In this document: piece after piece, positions 38,312 to 49,860 of the stretch | Layout: the number at the start of each line of letters is the position of its first letter | How positions within the stretch are numbered: the stretch's first letter is position 1 | NCBI RefSeq assembly: GCF_007655135.1 | Contig: NC_045127.1 | Coordinates: 44,341,538-44,405,537 of the forward strand | DNA length: 64,000 nt | Source of the DNA: Punica granatum | Taxonomy: Eukaryota; Streptophyta; Magnoliopsida; Myrtales; Lythraceae | Reading direction: 5' to 3' | Made by a program: the position numbers and the translations under genes | The notes under the pieces: generated by a model | The model's input: only the letters and a program-made list of their open reading frames with translations | Told to the model about the DNA's origin: nothing | Database searches by the model: none

Positions 38312-38825
38312 AAAAGAAATTTAACGGTGTTACCCCCTGTGTCTGACGGAGTAAAGAACATGGTGTTATATGTCTCTGGGAGAAGAACATGGTGTTATTT
38401 ATCTCAACCGCAAAGTACAAGGGGGTTTTTTTTGTCTTTTTCCCTATATTCTATTGCATATTATGTTCCCTTGTATATATTCCGGTGTGCTATGTCATAT
38501 TTTATTCCCTTATATATATATATATATTTCATTTTGCCTTAAATATATAATTTATTTTATACATTTACTACATAATTAATTAATAAAATTTCCTTAATAA
38601 GAATATAAAAATTTCCTTAATATAGTCTATTGCATGTTTTGTCCTCTTGTATATATTCGATTGGGCAACATGCATATAATTTATATATTCTACTGCATAA
38701 TTAATGATAAAATAATATAAAAGATTTCCTTAATCTATAAGTGATGACGTGGCAACATGAAAGAGTTCCGTTTTATAATTTTGATGATGTGGTGGTATGA
38801 GAATTAAGCTCAGGACTTTATTTTC

Positions 38826-38827
<2 letters not shown>

Positions 38828-38862
<35 letters not shown>

Positions 38863-38877
38863 TAGATAGATAGATAG
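38828..38877. repeat. Compound (TA)n-(GATA)n microsatellite
   Basis: About 33 bp of TA followed by four GATA units, just downstream of the SDR-C pseudogene. The surrounding 38454-38912 is AT-rich without coding signal. Confidence 0.9.
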
Positions 38878-38912
38878 AGGTTGTACTCTTTTGGCAAATA
38901 ATATTTGGTATC

Positions 38913-40468
38913 TTATTGCCAGATATTCAATAGATAACCTTTGTTTCTCAGAAGGAACAGACTTTTTTCCCGGGAGAAGAAGAGACTGGAGGGTCCAGTT
39001 TCCCGGAGAAGAGCCAACTGTAAAGGGCTCTCTGCTCCTTCAGGAGCGGTAAGAACTCCATTGTTGCCAGTTATATCCGTCTCGACAAAGCTGGGCAAAT
39101 GCTGTTCACTCGGAAGGATATGGGAACTCTTTTGCTAGGAGCCTAGTGTATGCATTCAAGGCTGCTGTCGACAGCTTGTATGCGGAGAGGTTCTCAGGCC
39201 AGCCTTTGGCTTCTAATTGACCCTGCTGGAAATCTTCCAGGAAATCCTTGAGGAGCTCGTCTGTTCAATCTCTTGTGAGGTTCTTGACGCCTTCAAGGGC
39301 ATCTGTAATTGATTTTCCTGGAATATTCTGAGAATGATAAAGACATTGACGTAAATTTTACTAAGAATTCGGGAGAAAATAGTGATCCACACCTCAGGTA
39401 CAGGAAAGTTCCTTGAGTTCTCTCGACTCCCGACTATGATGAGAAGCAGTTCAAGGTCCAAAATAAGAAAGATGAATTGAATCATTAGTACGCAAAATTG
39501 AATTGGAAAGCCAAAGTTCAAGCATATTTTACTTCCGAATATAACTGGAAAGTCTAAGAATATTACTAGTCTACCTGCAAGAGTCCCAACTTTGAAGAGA
39601 CATTGATAATCCTTGCAGAATTCGACAGTTGAAGCAAGGGAAGGAGACCTTTCGTCACTCTTTTTGCACCATAGAAGTTTGTTTCTAGGCATTCTACTGC
39701 CAAGTTGTAATTCTGGGTTGCCAATGTTTTCCATGCAAGTGAAAACATTATTCTGTCTATTTTGTTATGCAAGTGAAAAGCCATCTGGGATAGCATGAAG
39801 ACTTACCCAACCACCAACGCGCTCAACAGCTTCTTGAAGGGCATGAAAATAAGAAACAATTCCGCTAATCCCAGCATCGCTCACCTGCAATGATTTTCCA
39901 TCTTCACTAAAGAGAGGCATGAAAGATTGAGTATAGATAATAAATCATGCCACAATTAGGGGAAAGAATGGAAAGATCATGGAATTTAATCACCAAGCTT
40001 CATGCTTGGTATTTGGGGTCAGCTGATGACACGTAAAAGTTACAATTTCCCGTTAATGAGACAAATATAAAAGAAAGCACAGGAAAAAATATGAAGCACA
40101 TGGCTAAGGGGAAAACTGCACCACCATATTTACCAGAATGTCCAGCTGAAAAACTACTTCACCCAGGAGAGCAGCAGATCCTTCTCGTTTTACTTTGCAA
40201 ACTGCCTCGAGACCCCTCTTCTCATCTCTTGAAGTTAAGACCACAGTCACCCCTTTTGAGGCCAACTGCCTGCAAATCTCCAATCTGATCCCTTTGTTAC
40301 AACATGCCTTCAAGATGAGGAAGAAGCCTTTGTTATTTAAATGCCAAACAAGTGAAACAATCTACATACCAGCAATTTCTAGCAAGTCATCGAAGATGGT
40401 CAGATCCTTGGATGATGTGGAAGGTGAAGATACCTCCTCGTATTGAGTAGTGTGGATGCTTCTACCAT
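38913..40468 (-). pseudogene. SDR-C: multiply disabled short-chain dehydrogenase/reductase
   Basis: Same five-exon layout as SDR-D, with ATG at 40468 (MVEASTLLNTRR) and remnants of all exons. Comparison with SDR-D shows a 13-nt deletion at about 40300 that removes the TGGNKGIG start and shifts the frame, and a 69-nt deletion at about 40146 removing the KLDVT to FGK part. VNNAG has become VSDAG. CGA has become TGA at 39265-39267. The catalytic Lys codon has become ACA (Thr) at 39166-39168, and a frameshift near 39100 precedes the end. It cannot encode a reductase. Confidence 0.9.
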
Positions 40469-41480
40469 GGAAAAGGGGTTCCGGATGATAAGAGCAAACC
40501 TATCAACTTCACTTAACCTTTGTAAAGTCATTAAAACCCGCTTTGCTTTTCTTTTTGGTTTTAAATTCGCTGGTGGGAACATACTCGTGCTTGAGACAAT
40601 AAGTAAAGTTACCCTATGTTATAAGATTTAAAGCACTAGATAGGTTAATCATGATTATTTTCTGTAAAAAAACAGTAACTGTCCCGAACCCCTTTTTGTG
40701 TGGGTGAAACCGAATATTTTTATTTATGTTGTGGTCACGATATTGTTGAGCAAGAGTGTGCGCGGTTAATCCATTTTCTTATCAATCAACATCTTCTTTT
40801 GACCAAGATGCCACTTTTGCTTCTTACCGGTTCAAGGAAGGATTTGCGAATGGCAAGTTTCTTTGGTGTTTCCCATTTCAATATATTAGGCTCATGTACA
40901 TCCATTTTAACTAAAAAAAAGTTTCTTTGGCTGTTTTCTAATAAATTTTCTTTCTCCTTTCTTTGTAAAATTTCATATATATGACAAATGATTGTAATAC
41001 CATTCATCATTAAAAAATGTTAGCTACTATTAAGGTCATTGGCCGATGTGGCATTCATGATGACAAACTCCCCTTTTAGCCTTAACGTTCTTGCTGGGCT
41101 ACGGGACTGGGATCCAAACAATTCCCATCCATTTGGGCTTGTTGACAATCTTCAAACACAACCTACTGGCAATCCCGCAAGGCTAACCTTGATATACGGG
41201 CCCATCACTGAAAAAAAGGCTAGCCACTATTGAGGTTATTAGACTTCAAATATAAATCTCAGATTTTCCCCTTACACAACCAATGGGAAATTTGGGGTGT
41301 GACATGGTTAAGAGAGTTTCCTTTTTTTTAATAAGTGAGAAATTTAGATCTTTATTTGTGAGATATTAAAATTAAGCTGGTGAGTTTGTTGATCTTGAGT
41401 TCTCATTGATCGGAGATAGCTCTGCATTCATTAACTATGGATCATGTTGAGGTGAACGAGAGCCACGGTTGTGTGTTTTA
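40469..41480. other. Intergenic region upstream of SDR-C
   Basis: Probable old promoter of SDR-C, then AT-rich sequence. No gene or bounded element recognised. Confidence 0.35.
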
Positions 41481-41790
41481 TGTACGACACTAGTCTATAT
41501 TTATCTGTTATGGCTGAACTGTGGGTGATGAGGACGGGGCTAAAGCTTGGCTGGAACTCGGGATTTTAAAGACTGATACAAGAGCTTGACCCCCAAAGGG
41601 GTCAGTCGTTCAATAATTGAGGATTATGACCAACTGGGATATAGTGAGGCGATTCTCGTTAGAGATGGGAGATATACTTATCAACAAAAGAAATGAATGC
41701 TGATTGGCTTGCAAACCATGCTTTATCAATAGATTTCGAGTCAGAACAAATACCGGAATGTCCAGCTACCTGATTTGGGTTTTGTTGAAG
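41481..41790 (+). pseudogene. LINE RNase H-like domain fragment
   Basis: The plus strand carries VMAELWVMRTGLKLGWNSGF, then a stop, then RLIQELD, and further on NADWLANHALSIDFES. These are hallmarks of the C-terminal RNase H-like domain of plant LINEs (AELW..r.GL and DWLAN). Several stops interrupt it. 41791-42141 beyond it has no recognised content except a short stretch resembling an LTR start (about 42061-42100). Confidence 0.7.
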
Positions 41791-42296
41791 TCAGCAAGTA
41801 ATGTATCCCCAAGTTCAATTCCTTCTGTCGTGTATTCCCAACTAATGCAGCCTCAGATGCTTCAGTTGTCTATTGAGCAAAAGGTTACCGACCCTTTTAG
41901 TCCAATCCATGTAATGTCTTTTTTCTGGAGCCAGAGGAAATGCATCTCAAGTTCACCAATTAGTAGGTATGAGAGTATTAATTGGCATAATTTTTGTCTA
42001 TAAAAAGGAGTATAGGTATTAAGTCATGAGAACAATTTGCTTTCTTTTTCTCCTAGTTAAGTGTCGGCATCCTATTTTGGTCCAATGGCTCAAGGAGAAC
42101 AATAACAGTAACCCCGACTACATCCCGAGCTCCAAGAGAAGTGTTAGCACCCCATTTCGGTCCATCGGCTCCAAGGGGCAAAATCGTCATTTTTCCAATT
42201 TATTACATTTTCTTAAAAAAAATAAAAATATTTTTTTTAATTTAAATTAAATTAAATTATATATATATGTATATAAAAAAAAGAAAAGAAAGATTC

Positions 42297-42422
42297 GGGC
42301 AGGGCCGGGCAGTGTTAACCGGCTGCTCGTGACCGCCGGTCTTTTTGAAAAAAAAAAAAAATTTCGGGCAGGGCCGGGCAGGCCGGGCAGCGCTTGTCGG
42401 CTGCCCGCGACCCCGCCGGCCC
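42297..42422. repeat. GC-rich duplication inside the solo LTR
   Basis: Two units with cgggcagggccgggcag and ggctgc(t/c)cg(t/c)gacc, separated by a poly-A run at 42347-42361. Confidence 0.65.
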
Positions 42423-43134
42423 GAGATACCCAAATCGCGAATTTCCGCGATTTCCTCCAAGATCGGCCGAAATCTCAACGGAAAAGCGGACGAAATTGAA
42501 ATTAATTGAAGAGAAATACAATTCGGAAGGACACGAACACGACCCAGTAAGAAAAAATAGAAAATTTGGCGAATTTGGAAGTCGGAGAACTCGGAACTTT
42601 CGCCAGAAAACCGCGGCTTTTCCCCCCGATTCCGACTGATTAAGCGCCGGTGAGGTCCAGATCGACCACGACGGAGTGCCGGCGGTGTCCAGAGCTATCT
42701 CCCGAGCCCACTCCGGCCTTCATCGCGGCGTCCAGGGGCGAGAACCGCCGTCGCCGCCGCTGCCCCCCGATCCCGACCGCCCTTCGGCTAACGGGCCTCG
42801 GCCCAGTTCGTTTTTTCGCAGGCCCAACCCAAGCCCAGCCATGCCCAACTTCCCCAGTCCGGCCCAGCGCTCTTCCGGGCGGTTTCTCCTTCGAGCGGTC
42901 CGGTCCGATCCGATCCGATCCGGCCTGATTCATCCGGCGATTTTTTTTATTTTTACAGAGAAGACCCTCAACTTTCCGAACTAGGTAAATTCTCGACTTA
43001 ATGGCATGATTAGGGTTCCTTTCCTGAATATTATTGCTTGCTTGATGGATATAATGTGAAATGAGTGTTCTTCAGTCGCGTGGTTGATCGGATTTGTCCC
43101 GAACTCGATTTTATGAACTTTATGTTTTGTCACA

Positions 43135-43680
43135 TTTCAGTCCAGAGGACGTATTTTATTCTTTTAAGATCTGCCCCGAATTTCAAAATTATTTTCAATC
43201 AAGCCCCGGTCATTTTTATTATTTTTCAATCAGTCCTTGGATTTTTTTGAATTTTTCCAAGAATCCCAAAGAACTTTTCAAATTGTTTCAGTTTAGTCCC
43301 GGGACCATTTTTCACCCTTTTCAGATCTGCTCCGAATTTCAAAAATTCTTTTCAATAAAGTCCCAGTCATTTTACTATTTTCCAATCAGCCCTGGAATTC
43401 CCAGAAGTTTTCAAGAATCCCTAGGAACTTTTCAAGTTGTTTCAGTTTAGTCCTGGGGCCATTTTTTGTTTTCAGATCAATCCCGATTTTCAAATTCATG
43501 TCAAATAAGTCCTAGGACATTTTCAGTAAATTTTTACACATTCCCCATTATTTTAGAATTTTCAGATCAGTCCCCAACTTTTTAGAATTTTCAAATCAGT
43601 CCCCATTTTTTTTCAAAATTTTCAAATCAGTCCCTGCTCTTTTAAAATCGTTCAATTCAGTCCCCTGGACAATTTCTAAA
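43135..43680. repeat. About 152-bp direct repeats inside the solo LTR
   Basis: Units start near 43135, 43286 and 43440 (tttcagttt / tttagtcc). Each contains gatctgc(c/t)ccgaatttcaaaa and ttttcaatca-type blocks. The third decays into a run of short ttttcaaatcagtcccc repeats. Confidence 0.75.
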
Positions 43681-45164
43681 AATATCCGGCCCTTTTCGAC
43701 AATGTATGTGCCCCATTTAAATATTTCATTTTTGTAATTATGTGACCATGTCGGAAATTAGAGTTTATCGGGCGGTCAACTAATGGCTATCTCGACGGCT
43801 CGAAATCCGTAGACTAAAGCATTCGGCAAGTTTTTAATTAACAATAAAATTCTACATACGGGATAATCGAGACGTTAAATTTGGCTAAATTAAATCACTA
43901 GATTTCTTTAATTGGATTGCACGAATTGATTAATAATTTGTAATCGCGTCGACAGTTCAAGAACTGTTAGTCATGCCCTTTTCAAAATTCACAATTTCAA
44001 AAGTACCGAGATACGTATAACGTAATCTTGATTTTCATGCACACACATATTTACCGATTCAAGGGCATGATTACCGGTTCCTGTCTTGCCGTAATCCTAG
44101 CGTAGGTTTGTGTTTAGAGCGGGTTGAAACATGGGAAAACAAATTAATCACAAACTCGGCTTAATCAAATATGGGCAAATAGTCAAGTAGAGGGTTAGGT
44201 TTTGGGCTCTAGGCGAAAATATTTTTAATCTGTAAAAGGCATATTGTTACGATACAGAATAATCTAAAAACAACCCACACATTCGAGACTTGACTATGGA
44301 CATCACGTCTATCGGGTCCGTTTAAATAACGCCGAATGCTACATACCCTATCCATTATCCCTTTTGTTTGCTTTAAGGTAGGATTTGTATGCCAATATAC
44401 CCCGGTTAATAATCAGTTAATTCACGTAAATTCGACAATAACAAAACCCCATTGTTTGATTATTTGTGCTTACTTGTTACATTTTTTTTGCACTCGTTTG
44501 TTATGCGGGTCGAGCCCGATTCTTTAGGACACGATTCACATGGGGTCCAACGCCCCAATCATAGATTACGGGATCTACTCCCCTAAACATTGAGTGCGCA
44601 TCTTAATTTCAGTTTCAGTCTTTTCAAACCACACGGTGAGCACGAGTGTAATAATGACCGAGCGCGAACCGATCGAGGTTCAGATGTTGTAATTTTTATT
44701 TTATTTATTTGAGAGGACAATGTAAGGATTTATATTGTACATTTATTTATGTAAGAATCCCGGTCGGAGAGTGGACGGTCGGAGTGTTTCTTCGAATTTA
44801 CAGTGTCAAAACGCATAAGATGAGCGGAACTTAATTAAGCGGTAATTAAATTAAAATGGCAAGCCTAGACAAGCTAGAGTACCGAAAGGGCGTGTGGGGT
44901 ATAGGCCCACACGTAATAGAACCCCCGAATTCGGAATTTTCGGTTCCGTACAGACCATAGGCCTTAGCAATTAGGTGTACCCCGTACCCCTAGACCCGGG
45001 CAACTCACCGGCCCTCGACCTTCGGGTTGTGAACAGGTAGTGTCGACTCCTTCTCACGTGCGTCCGTCGCGCATCCCCGGGAAGGTGGACACTCCCAAGC
45101 CGCGTTGCATTTAGGCGCGCGCATGCGTGCCCCGACGAGACGAAATTCGGGTGCGCACAAGAAG

Positions 45165-45483
45165 ATAGCCCGGCAAAGTCCAAGGTCGCTATTCACAACC
45201 GGATTAGCAAGGTCAACCAGATGACCTCGGGCCATGATGACAGAGTAGACCCCAGGGTTTTCATGCAGATTACAAAGAGAGGTTGAAGAGGCCAGACAAC
45301 GCTTGATCTCGGGTTAGCAGAAATCGGCTCTTACAATACTATTCATTACTGACTCATTAGGCCATCAGAAGGTACCATATATAGGACTCTAGAAATCCCT
45401 CATGGAGTTGATCCCGAAGAGCAAGACGCGAATTATCAATATTCGAACCAAAAGTATTGGGGGAATAGGGACCCACATCTTTG
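45165..45483. other. Unassigned sequence between solo LTR and Copia fragment
   Basis: No coding domain recognised. It continues the sequence interrupted by the solo LTR. Confidence 0.3.
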
Positions 45484-46886
45484 TACCGTATCAAGCAGAA
45501 GGCTGATGGCATCATTGATAGGTATAAAGCTCGTCTAGTAGCAAAGGGTTTCAATCAGCAAGAAGGGATTGATTATTCAGAGACTTTCAGTCCAGTCATC
45601 AAGCCGATCACTATTCGAATAGTTCTTTATATTACTGTTTCTTCTTAGTGGCCAATTCGACAACTGGATGTGAAGAATGCATTCCTTCATGGATATCTCA
45701 CCGAAGGGCACAACCACCGAGTTTTATTGATCCCTCTTGTCCTGATCACGTCTGCAGACTTCGTCGTTCTCTATACGGGCTTAAGCAAGCTCCTAGGGCT
45801 TGGTTTCAGCGACTCAGTTCCTATTTTCAGCATATTGGCTTCTCCAGTTCCAAGGCCGACTCCTCTTTATTTATACTTCGGGGAAAACAATATATTGTTT
45901 ATCTTCTGGTTTATGTTGATGATATCATTATGACAGGGACTTAAGGAGCACCTTTCAAGTCCATAATTACTGTCCTACAGAAGGAGTTTGCTATGAAAGA
46001 TCTTGGTCCACTTCATTTTTTTCTTGGCATGGAAGCTCGCAGGAATTCAACCGGACTTTATCTCACTCAGTCCAAGTATATCCATGATATTCTTGCTCGC
46101 ACTTCTATGCTAGAGTGCAAGCCCATTAGCTCACCTGTCACTACAGGTTCTCGGCTATCTCTTCAAGATGGATCCTCTTTCGAAGATCCCTCACTCTATA
46201 GAAGTGTAGTGGGCAGTTTGCAGTATCTTTCTCTGACTAGACCTAACATTGCCTATGCAGTTAATCAGGTTTGTCAATTCATGCATTGTCCCTCCATCAC
46301 CCATTGGCAGGCCGTGAAAAGGATCTTGCGGTATCTAAAGGGAACCATCACTTGTGGACTTCATATTCATCCCAGTTCCACGACATCTGTTCATGGATTT
46401 TTTGATGCAGATTGGGCTGGGAATCCTAATGATCATCGCTCAGTTAGTGGTTTTGTGATATTTCTTAGATCCAAACCTGTATCTTGGAGCTCCAAGAAAC
46501 AACGGACTATTTCTCGGTCTAGTACTGAGTCTGAGTATAAAAGTCTTGCGAATGCCACTGCTGAGATCTTATGGTTACAGTCTCTTCTTAAAGAATTGGG
46601 AATCTCTCAACATCACCCTCCCACTCTTTGGTGTGATAACATTTCGACGATCTAACTTACAGCGAATCCTATTTTTCATGCAAGAACTAAGCACATTGAG
46701 ATTGATTATCACTTTGTGCAAGAGAGATTCCTACGCCAGCAACTTCTAATTCGGTTTATCAACTCCTCTGATCAGCTAGCAGATGGATTCACAAAGGGTT
46801 TATCTTCATCCCGCTTTGCTGATATTCGATCCAAGCTTCACGTGGAGATATCCCCGTTCGGCTTGCAGGGGAGTAATAAAGGATAA
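45484..46886 (+). pseudogene. Copia RT-RNase H fragment
   Basis: Begins inside the reverse transcriptase ([20 protein letters not shown]), with a stop at about 45647, then LDVKNAFLHGYLTEG and, after a frame change, SLYGLKQAPRAWFQRLSSYF and the YVDD catalytic motif. A stop follows at about 45942, then a long frame with FFLGMEARR, RPNIAYAVNQVCQFM, WAGNPNDHRSVSG and STESEYKSLA (RNase H). Gag, protease and integrase are missing and no LTRs are seen, so it is a truncated, dead piece. It is a different lineage from the Copia element at 56.6-63.7 kb. Confidence 0.88.
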
Positions 46887-47813
46887 TATGCAATCATAGT
46901 TTTCCATTTATACTTGTTGAATATTAGGCATGTAATCAATACGCATTTATGCACTTTCCTAGATGAGTCATGTACAATGCTTATTTAATCGAATACACAC
47001 ACCTCACATCATAAGTGAGGATTCAGCTATTCTGTGCCTATTCTTTAGTTTCCTTCATGAGCCTCAGAGCCAAGTTTTGTTTTTTTTGATCAAGACTTGA
47101 TGAATCAGGAATATTTCAACACAAAAATCATATCAAGAGACCATTTGAGCAAAGAGATAAAATTCGTGGGAGCTGGGTTGTCCAAGCAGTGAATAGAGCA
47201 GCTCGGCATGGGATTCGATGGATCATATCACGATCAATTCTGAGCCTAAAAGGGTGTTTCCTATATGTTTGACCTAGGAAATTGAGTTAGGTTCGATTTG
47301 AGAGGTCACTCATCCCGAGATTCAACACAAAGAACAAGATGAATTTTTTAGCGCACCATGCACGAAACTATTAAATCGGGACAGATTCAACTAGTCGAGG
47401 GAGAAAATTCATAAAAAATTCAATTCTTCGTATTTTCAAGCATGGCCAACGTCAATGGATTCCCAATTCATTGAAGATTCAGAAAATCACAAAAAATGGG
47501 ATGTGTTTTAGGCTAGATTAGTACAGAATTAAAGATTTCCTCACAGATAAGAATTGAATCTCCCGGTTTTGGCCAGCTGTTGAAAAAAAATTGTTTGGAG
47601 GTACTTCCTGAGGTCGAATGATCTTCAAATTTTACGATGATGTGCCTAACTCGTCTAGGGATCGAGGAAAAATATCACATAGACCGAAAGGGTCATGAGC
47701 AGTTCAGAAAAATTTCGGATGTTCAGGTCAGCTCATGGATTGCTGGTCACAGCTTCTCACCTTCTGCTTCTTCTGCTTTGGCTGAGCATTGTGAAGTGCA
47801 AGGAGCCCCTTCC

Positions 47814-47863
47814 CTTCTTCTTCTTCTTCTTCTTCTTCTTCTTCTTCTTCTTCTTCTTCTTCA
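47814..47863. repeat. (TTC)n microsatellite
   Basis: About 16 consecutive TTC units. Open frames through it (poly-Leu or poly-Phe) are artefacts. Confidence 0.95.
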
Positions 47864-47992
47864 CCATTTGCAGCTTAGTTTAGTTCCCATCCCTTTCTTG
47901 CTTTTCCTTTTTCCACTTTTGGTTAGGCATGCAAGAGTGCAAGCTATCTTCTGTTCAACAGCAACCAGAAGATCATCCAATCACCATCGCAT

Positions 47993-48036
47993 TGCTTCTT
48001 CTTCTTCTTCTTCTTCTTCTTCTTCTTCTTCTTCTT

Positions 48037-48066
<30 letters not shown>
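47993..48066. repeat. (TTC)n microsatellite, long
   Basis: About 24 consecutive TTC units, giving spurious poly-Ser translations. It lies 130 bp from the previous TTC run. Confidence 0.95.
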
Positions 48067-48067
<1 letters not shown>

Positions 48068-49249
48068 TTTAGGCTGCAGCAGATAAAAAACAAATGCCCC
48101 CAATGAAATCACCAGCTCTCTCTCTAAGCTTTCTCTCTCTGAAAAACTCTCTCAATTCTCCCTCAACTCCTCTCCTCTGCCCAGACCGTTCAGCCACTGC
48201 CGAGCCCAAATCCAAGGTCATTTTTGCCGGAAAGTCACCCTTTTTTCTGCAACGGCCACCCGATCTTACCCGAGCACCAAACAAACCACATACCCCAGTA
48301 TTTTTGCCCTTCCGAGTCCATTTCTGGCATTAGTTTCATCGTTTGAAGCCTGCAACCTCCCGCTCCAGGACTGACGAGCACTGGGTTCAAGGGAGTTTTC
48401 CTTAATTCTTGGCTCCTTTTCCCTCCCACAACTTAGGTGAGTTGTGCTATCATCCTTTGAAGATCTCCTACGACCTACACTCTCCCCGTGACAAGGTGGT
48501 CACGCCTTGAGAGCTGTCCCACATTTGCACAGCCGCCTTCCATCTCTCCTCTCTCTCTCGGTTTTTCCTTGTATTTCATCTTTGTTTTCGGGTTGAACTA
48601 GGCCCCTGCTTGCTAGGCGCCACCTCTAGCCATCTCCAGGGAGTGTTGAGCCACAGAGAGCCCTCGTGCCCATTGGAGAAGTCGCGCTCTCTTCTCCCTT
48701 GCAGCCGTGTCTTCCCCGAGCTCCAAGGAATCCTTCTCAGGTAACTCTCATATCCGACTGTCAGAGTTGCCTCAGTCCTCTCCAAGACATTTCCTGACTC
48801 ATTTTCCTTCCACGAGGCTAGGTATAACTCTCTCAACCTTTAGAGAAGATAGGACTTTAAGTCTCTTTAATGTTGTGGGGCGATAAGGCAGTTCCCGACC
48901 GATTGTATACAAGTTTCATTTAATACATTTATACGTCGTAATTGTGCTTGTATAATGACGTGTTGCAAGTAAGCATGATGGAAAATGGTTCAAATCGAAG
49001 TCGGGGAGACTGACATGGCTCAGAAGAGCCATGAGGGCTCACCGCCATACTTCAAGGCAGAGGGGCTGTGATGCGGCAAACGACCTGGCAAGTCGGTACC
49101 TGGAGAAAAATAGGATTTGACGACCCTATTTCAAAGGAAACGGCCTCAGGAGCAAAAACTCACGGCCTTTGGCCGTGAAAAGACGATATTTAGGTCCAAT
49201 TCCATCGTTTAGGGTCTCAAACGGGCAATTTATGTTAATTAGGGCGTTT

Positions 49250-49392
49250 TTTGCTATTTTAGGAAATAATTTATCTTTAAGAATATTTCGATATTTTAGG
49301 AGATAGTTTATCTTTAAGGATATTTTGTTAGTTTGTCTTTAAGAATATTTCGATATTTTAGGAAATAATTTATCTTTAAGAATATTTTGTTT
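49250..49392. repeat. About 42-bp tandem repeat, three copies
   Basis: Copies of attttaggaaataatttatc followed by tttaagaatatttcgat, with the middle copy slightly changed. Found in the leader-like part of an LTR-type sequence. Confidence 0.8.
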
Positions 49393-49860
49393 CTTTTGAT
49401 TTATTCTCGTTTTCTCTATTTAAATGTTGTAAGCCCTCGGGCAAAAAGGGTGAGTCATCTTTTGATCAGTGAATAAAGTTCAAACTTTCGTGCTCTTTGT
49501 CCAATCTCGGATTCGATTCGAGTTTGATGCCTATTTCCTGGTATTCGTAGAATCAACAGGTAGTAGAAGGTCGTAGTTTCGGTATTCGTGCACGAATCAA
49601 CGGGTCTGTGACGGGTTACTCACGTGTACGCTGCGTCAGGCTGTGAGTGATCTTGACTCTCTTGAGTCCATGATGGCCTTCTCTTCTTCGACTTAGTTGA
49701 TTCCCGTGTTTTTATGTTTTCTCCGTTATATGAGTCGGTGCCGTTTTATCGATTCTGTTAAATATCATGTTTTGTGCATGCTTGAATGTTTATTTGTGTT
49801 CCTATGATCATGCGGCATTAGCTTTGCAAAATACGTGTTATTGTTGTATTTCATATTTGA

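Larger units (their letters stand above)
33956..38444 (-). mobile_element. Mutator-like element (MULE) with ~130-bp TIRs and 9-bp TSD
   Basis: The left TIR starts gggaaaaagacaaaaacccc. The right TIR is its complement, ending ggggttttttttgtcttttt ccc. The arms match over about 130 bp, including ttctcccagagacatataac and gtcagacacaggg. Both sides are flanked by tatattcta (33947-33955 and 38445-38453), a perfect 9-bp TSD as expected for MULEs. Inside, on the minus strand, are a decayed transposase (34745-37131) and two exons of an ankyrin gene (37454-37738). Total length 4489 bp. Confidence 0.93.
42142..45159 (+). mobile_element. Solo LTR, 3018 bp, 5-bp TSD AGAAG
   Basis: Starts TGTTAGCACCCCATTTCGGT and ends gaaattcgggtgcgcaca. 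It is flanked by agaag on both sides (42137-42141 and 45160-45164). The TG...CA ends plus a perfect TSD define one long LTR without internal region, the product of recombination between two LTRs. The GC-rich first kilobase and the ending tggcgactcc-type stretch are typical of large plant Gypsy (Tat/Ogre-like) or LARD LTRs; lineage uncertain. The same family covers 49861-52232. Short open frames inside it are not genes. Confidence 0.85.
46887..49860. other. Repeat-derived region, probably LTR-type sequence
   Basis: No gene. The style resembles decayed LTRs: stretches such as gatcttcaaattttacgatg near 47620, and near 49390-49490 a short-leader and poly(A)-signal zone (ttgtaagccctcgggc, gaataaagttcaaac). 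I could not fix element ends or TSDs. Confidence 0.4.

Noticed and set aside
42394..42984. Pro/Arg-rich frames on both strands
   Set aside because: Inside the GC-rich part of the solo LTR; GC-rich DNA lacks stops by chance.
47637..48086. 149-residue frame with poly-Leu and poly-Ser
   Set aside because: Entirely driven by two (TTC)n microsatellites.
48961..49608. Possible solo LTR flanked by tgacg on both sides
   Set aside because: The right end would be TCTG and not CA, and a 5-mer match is expected by chance over this range.
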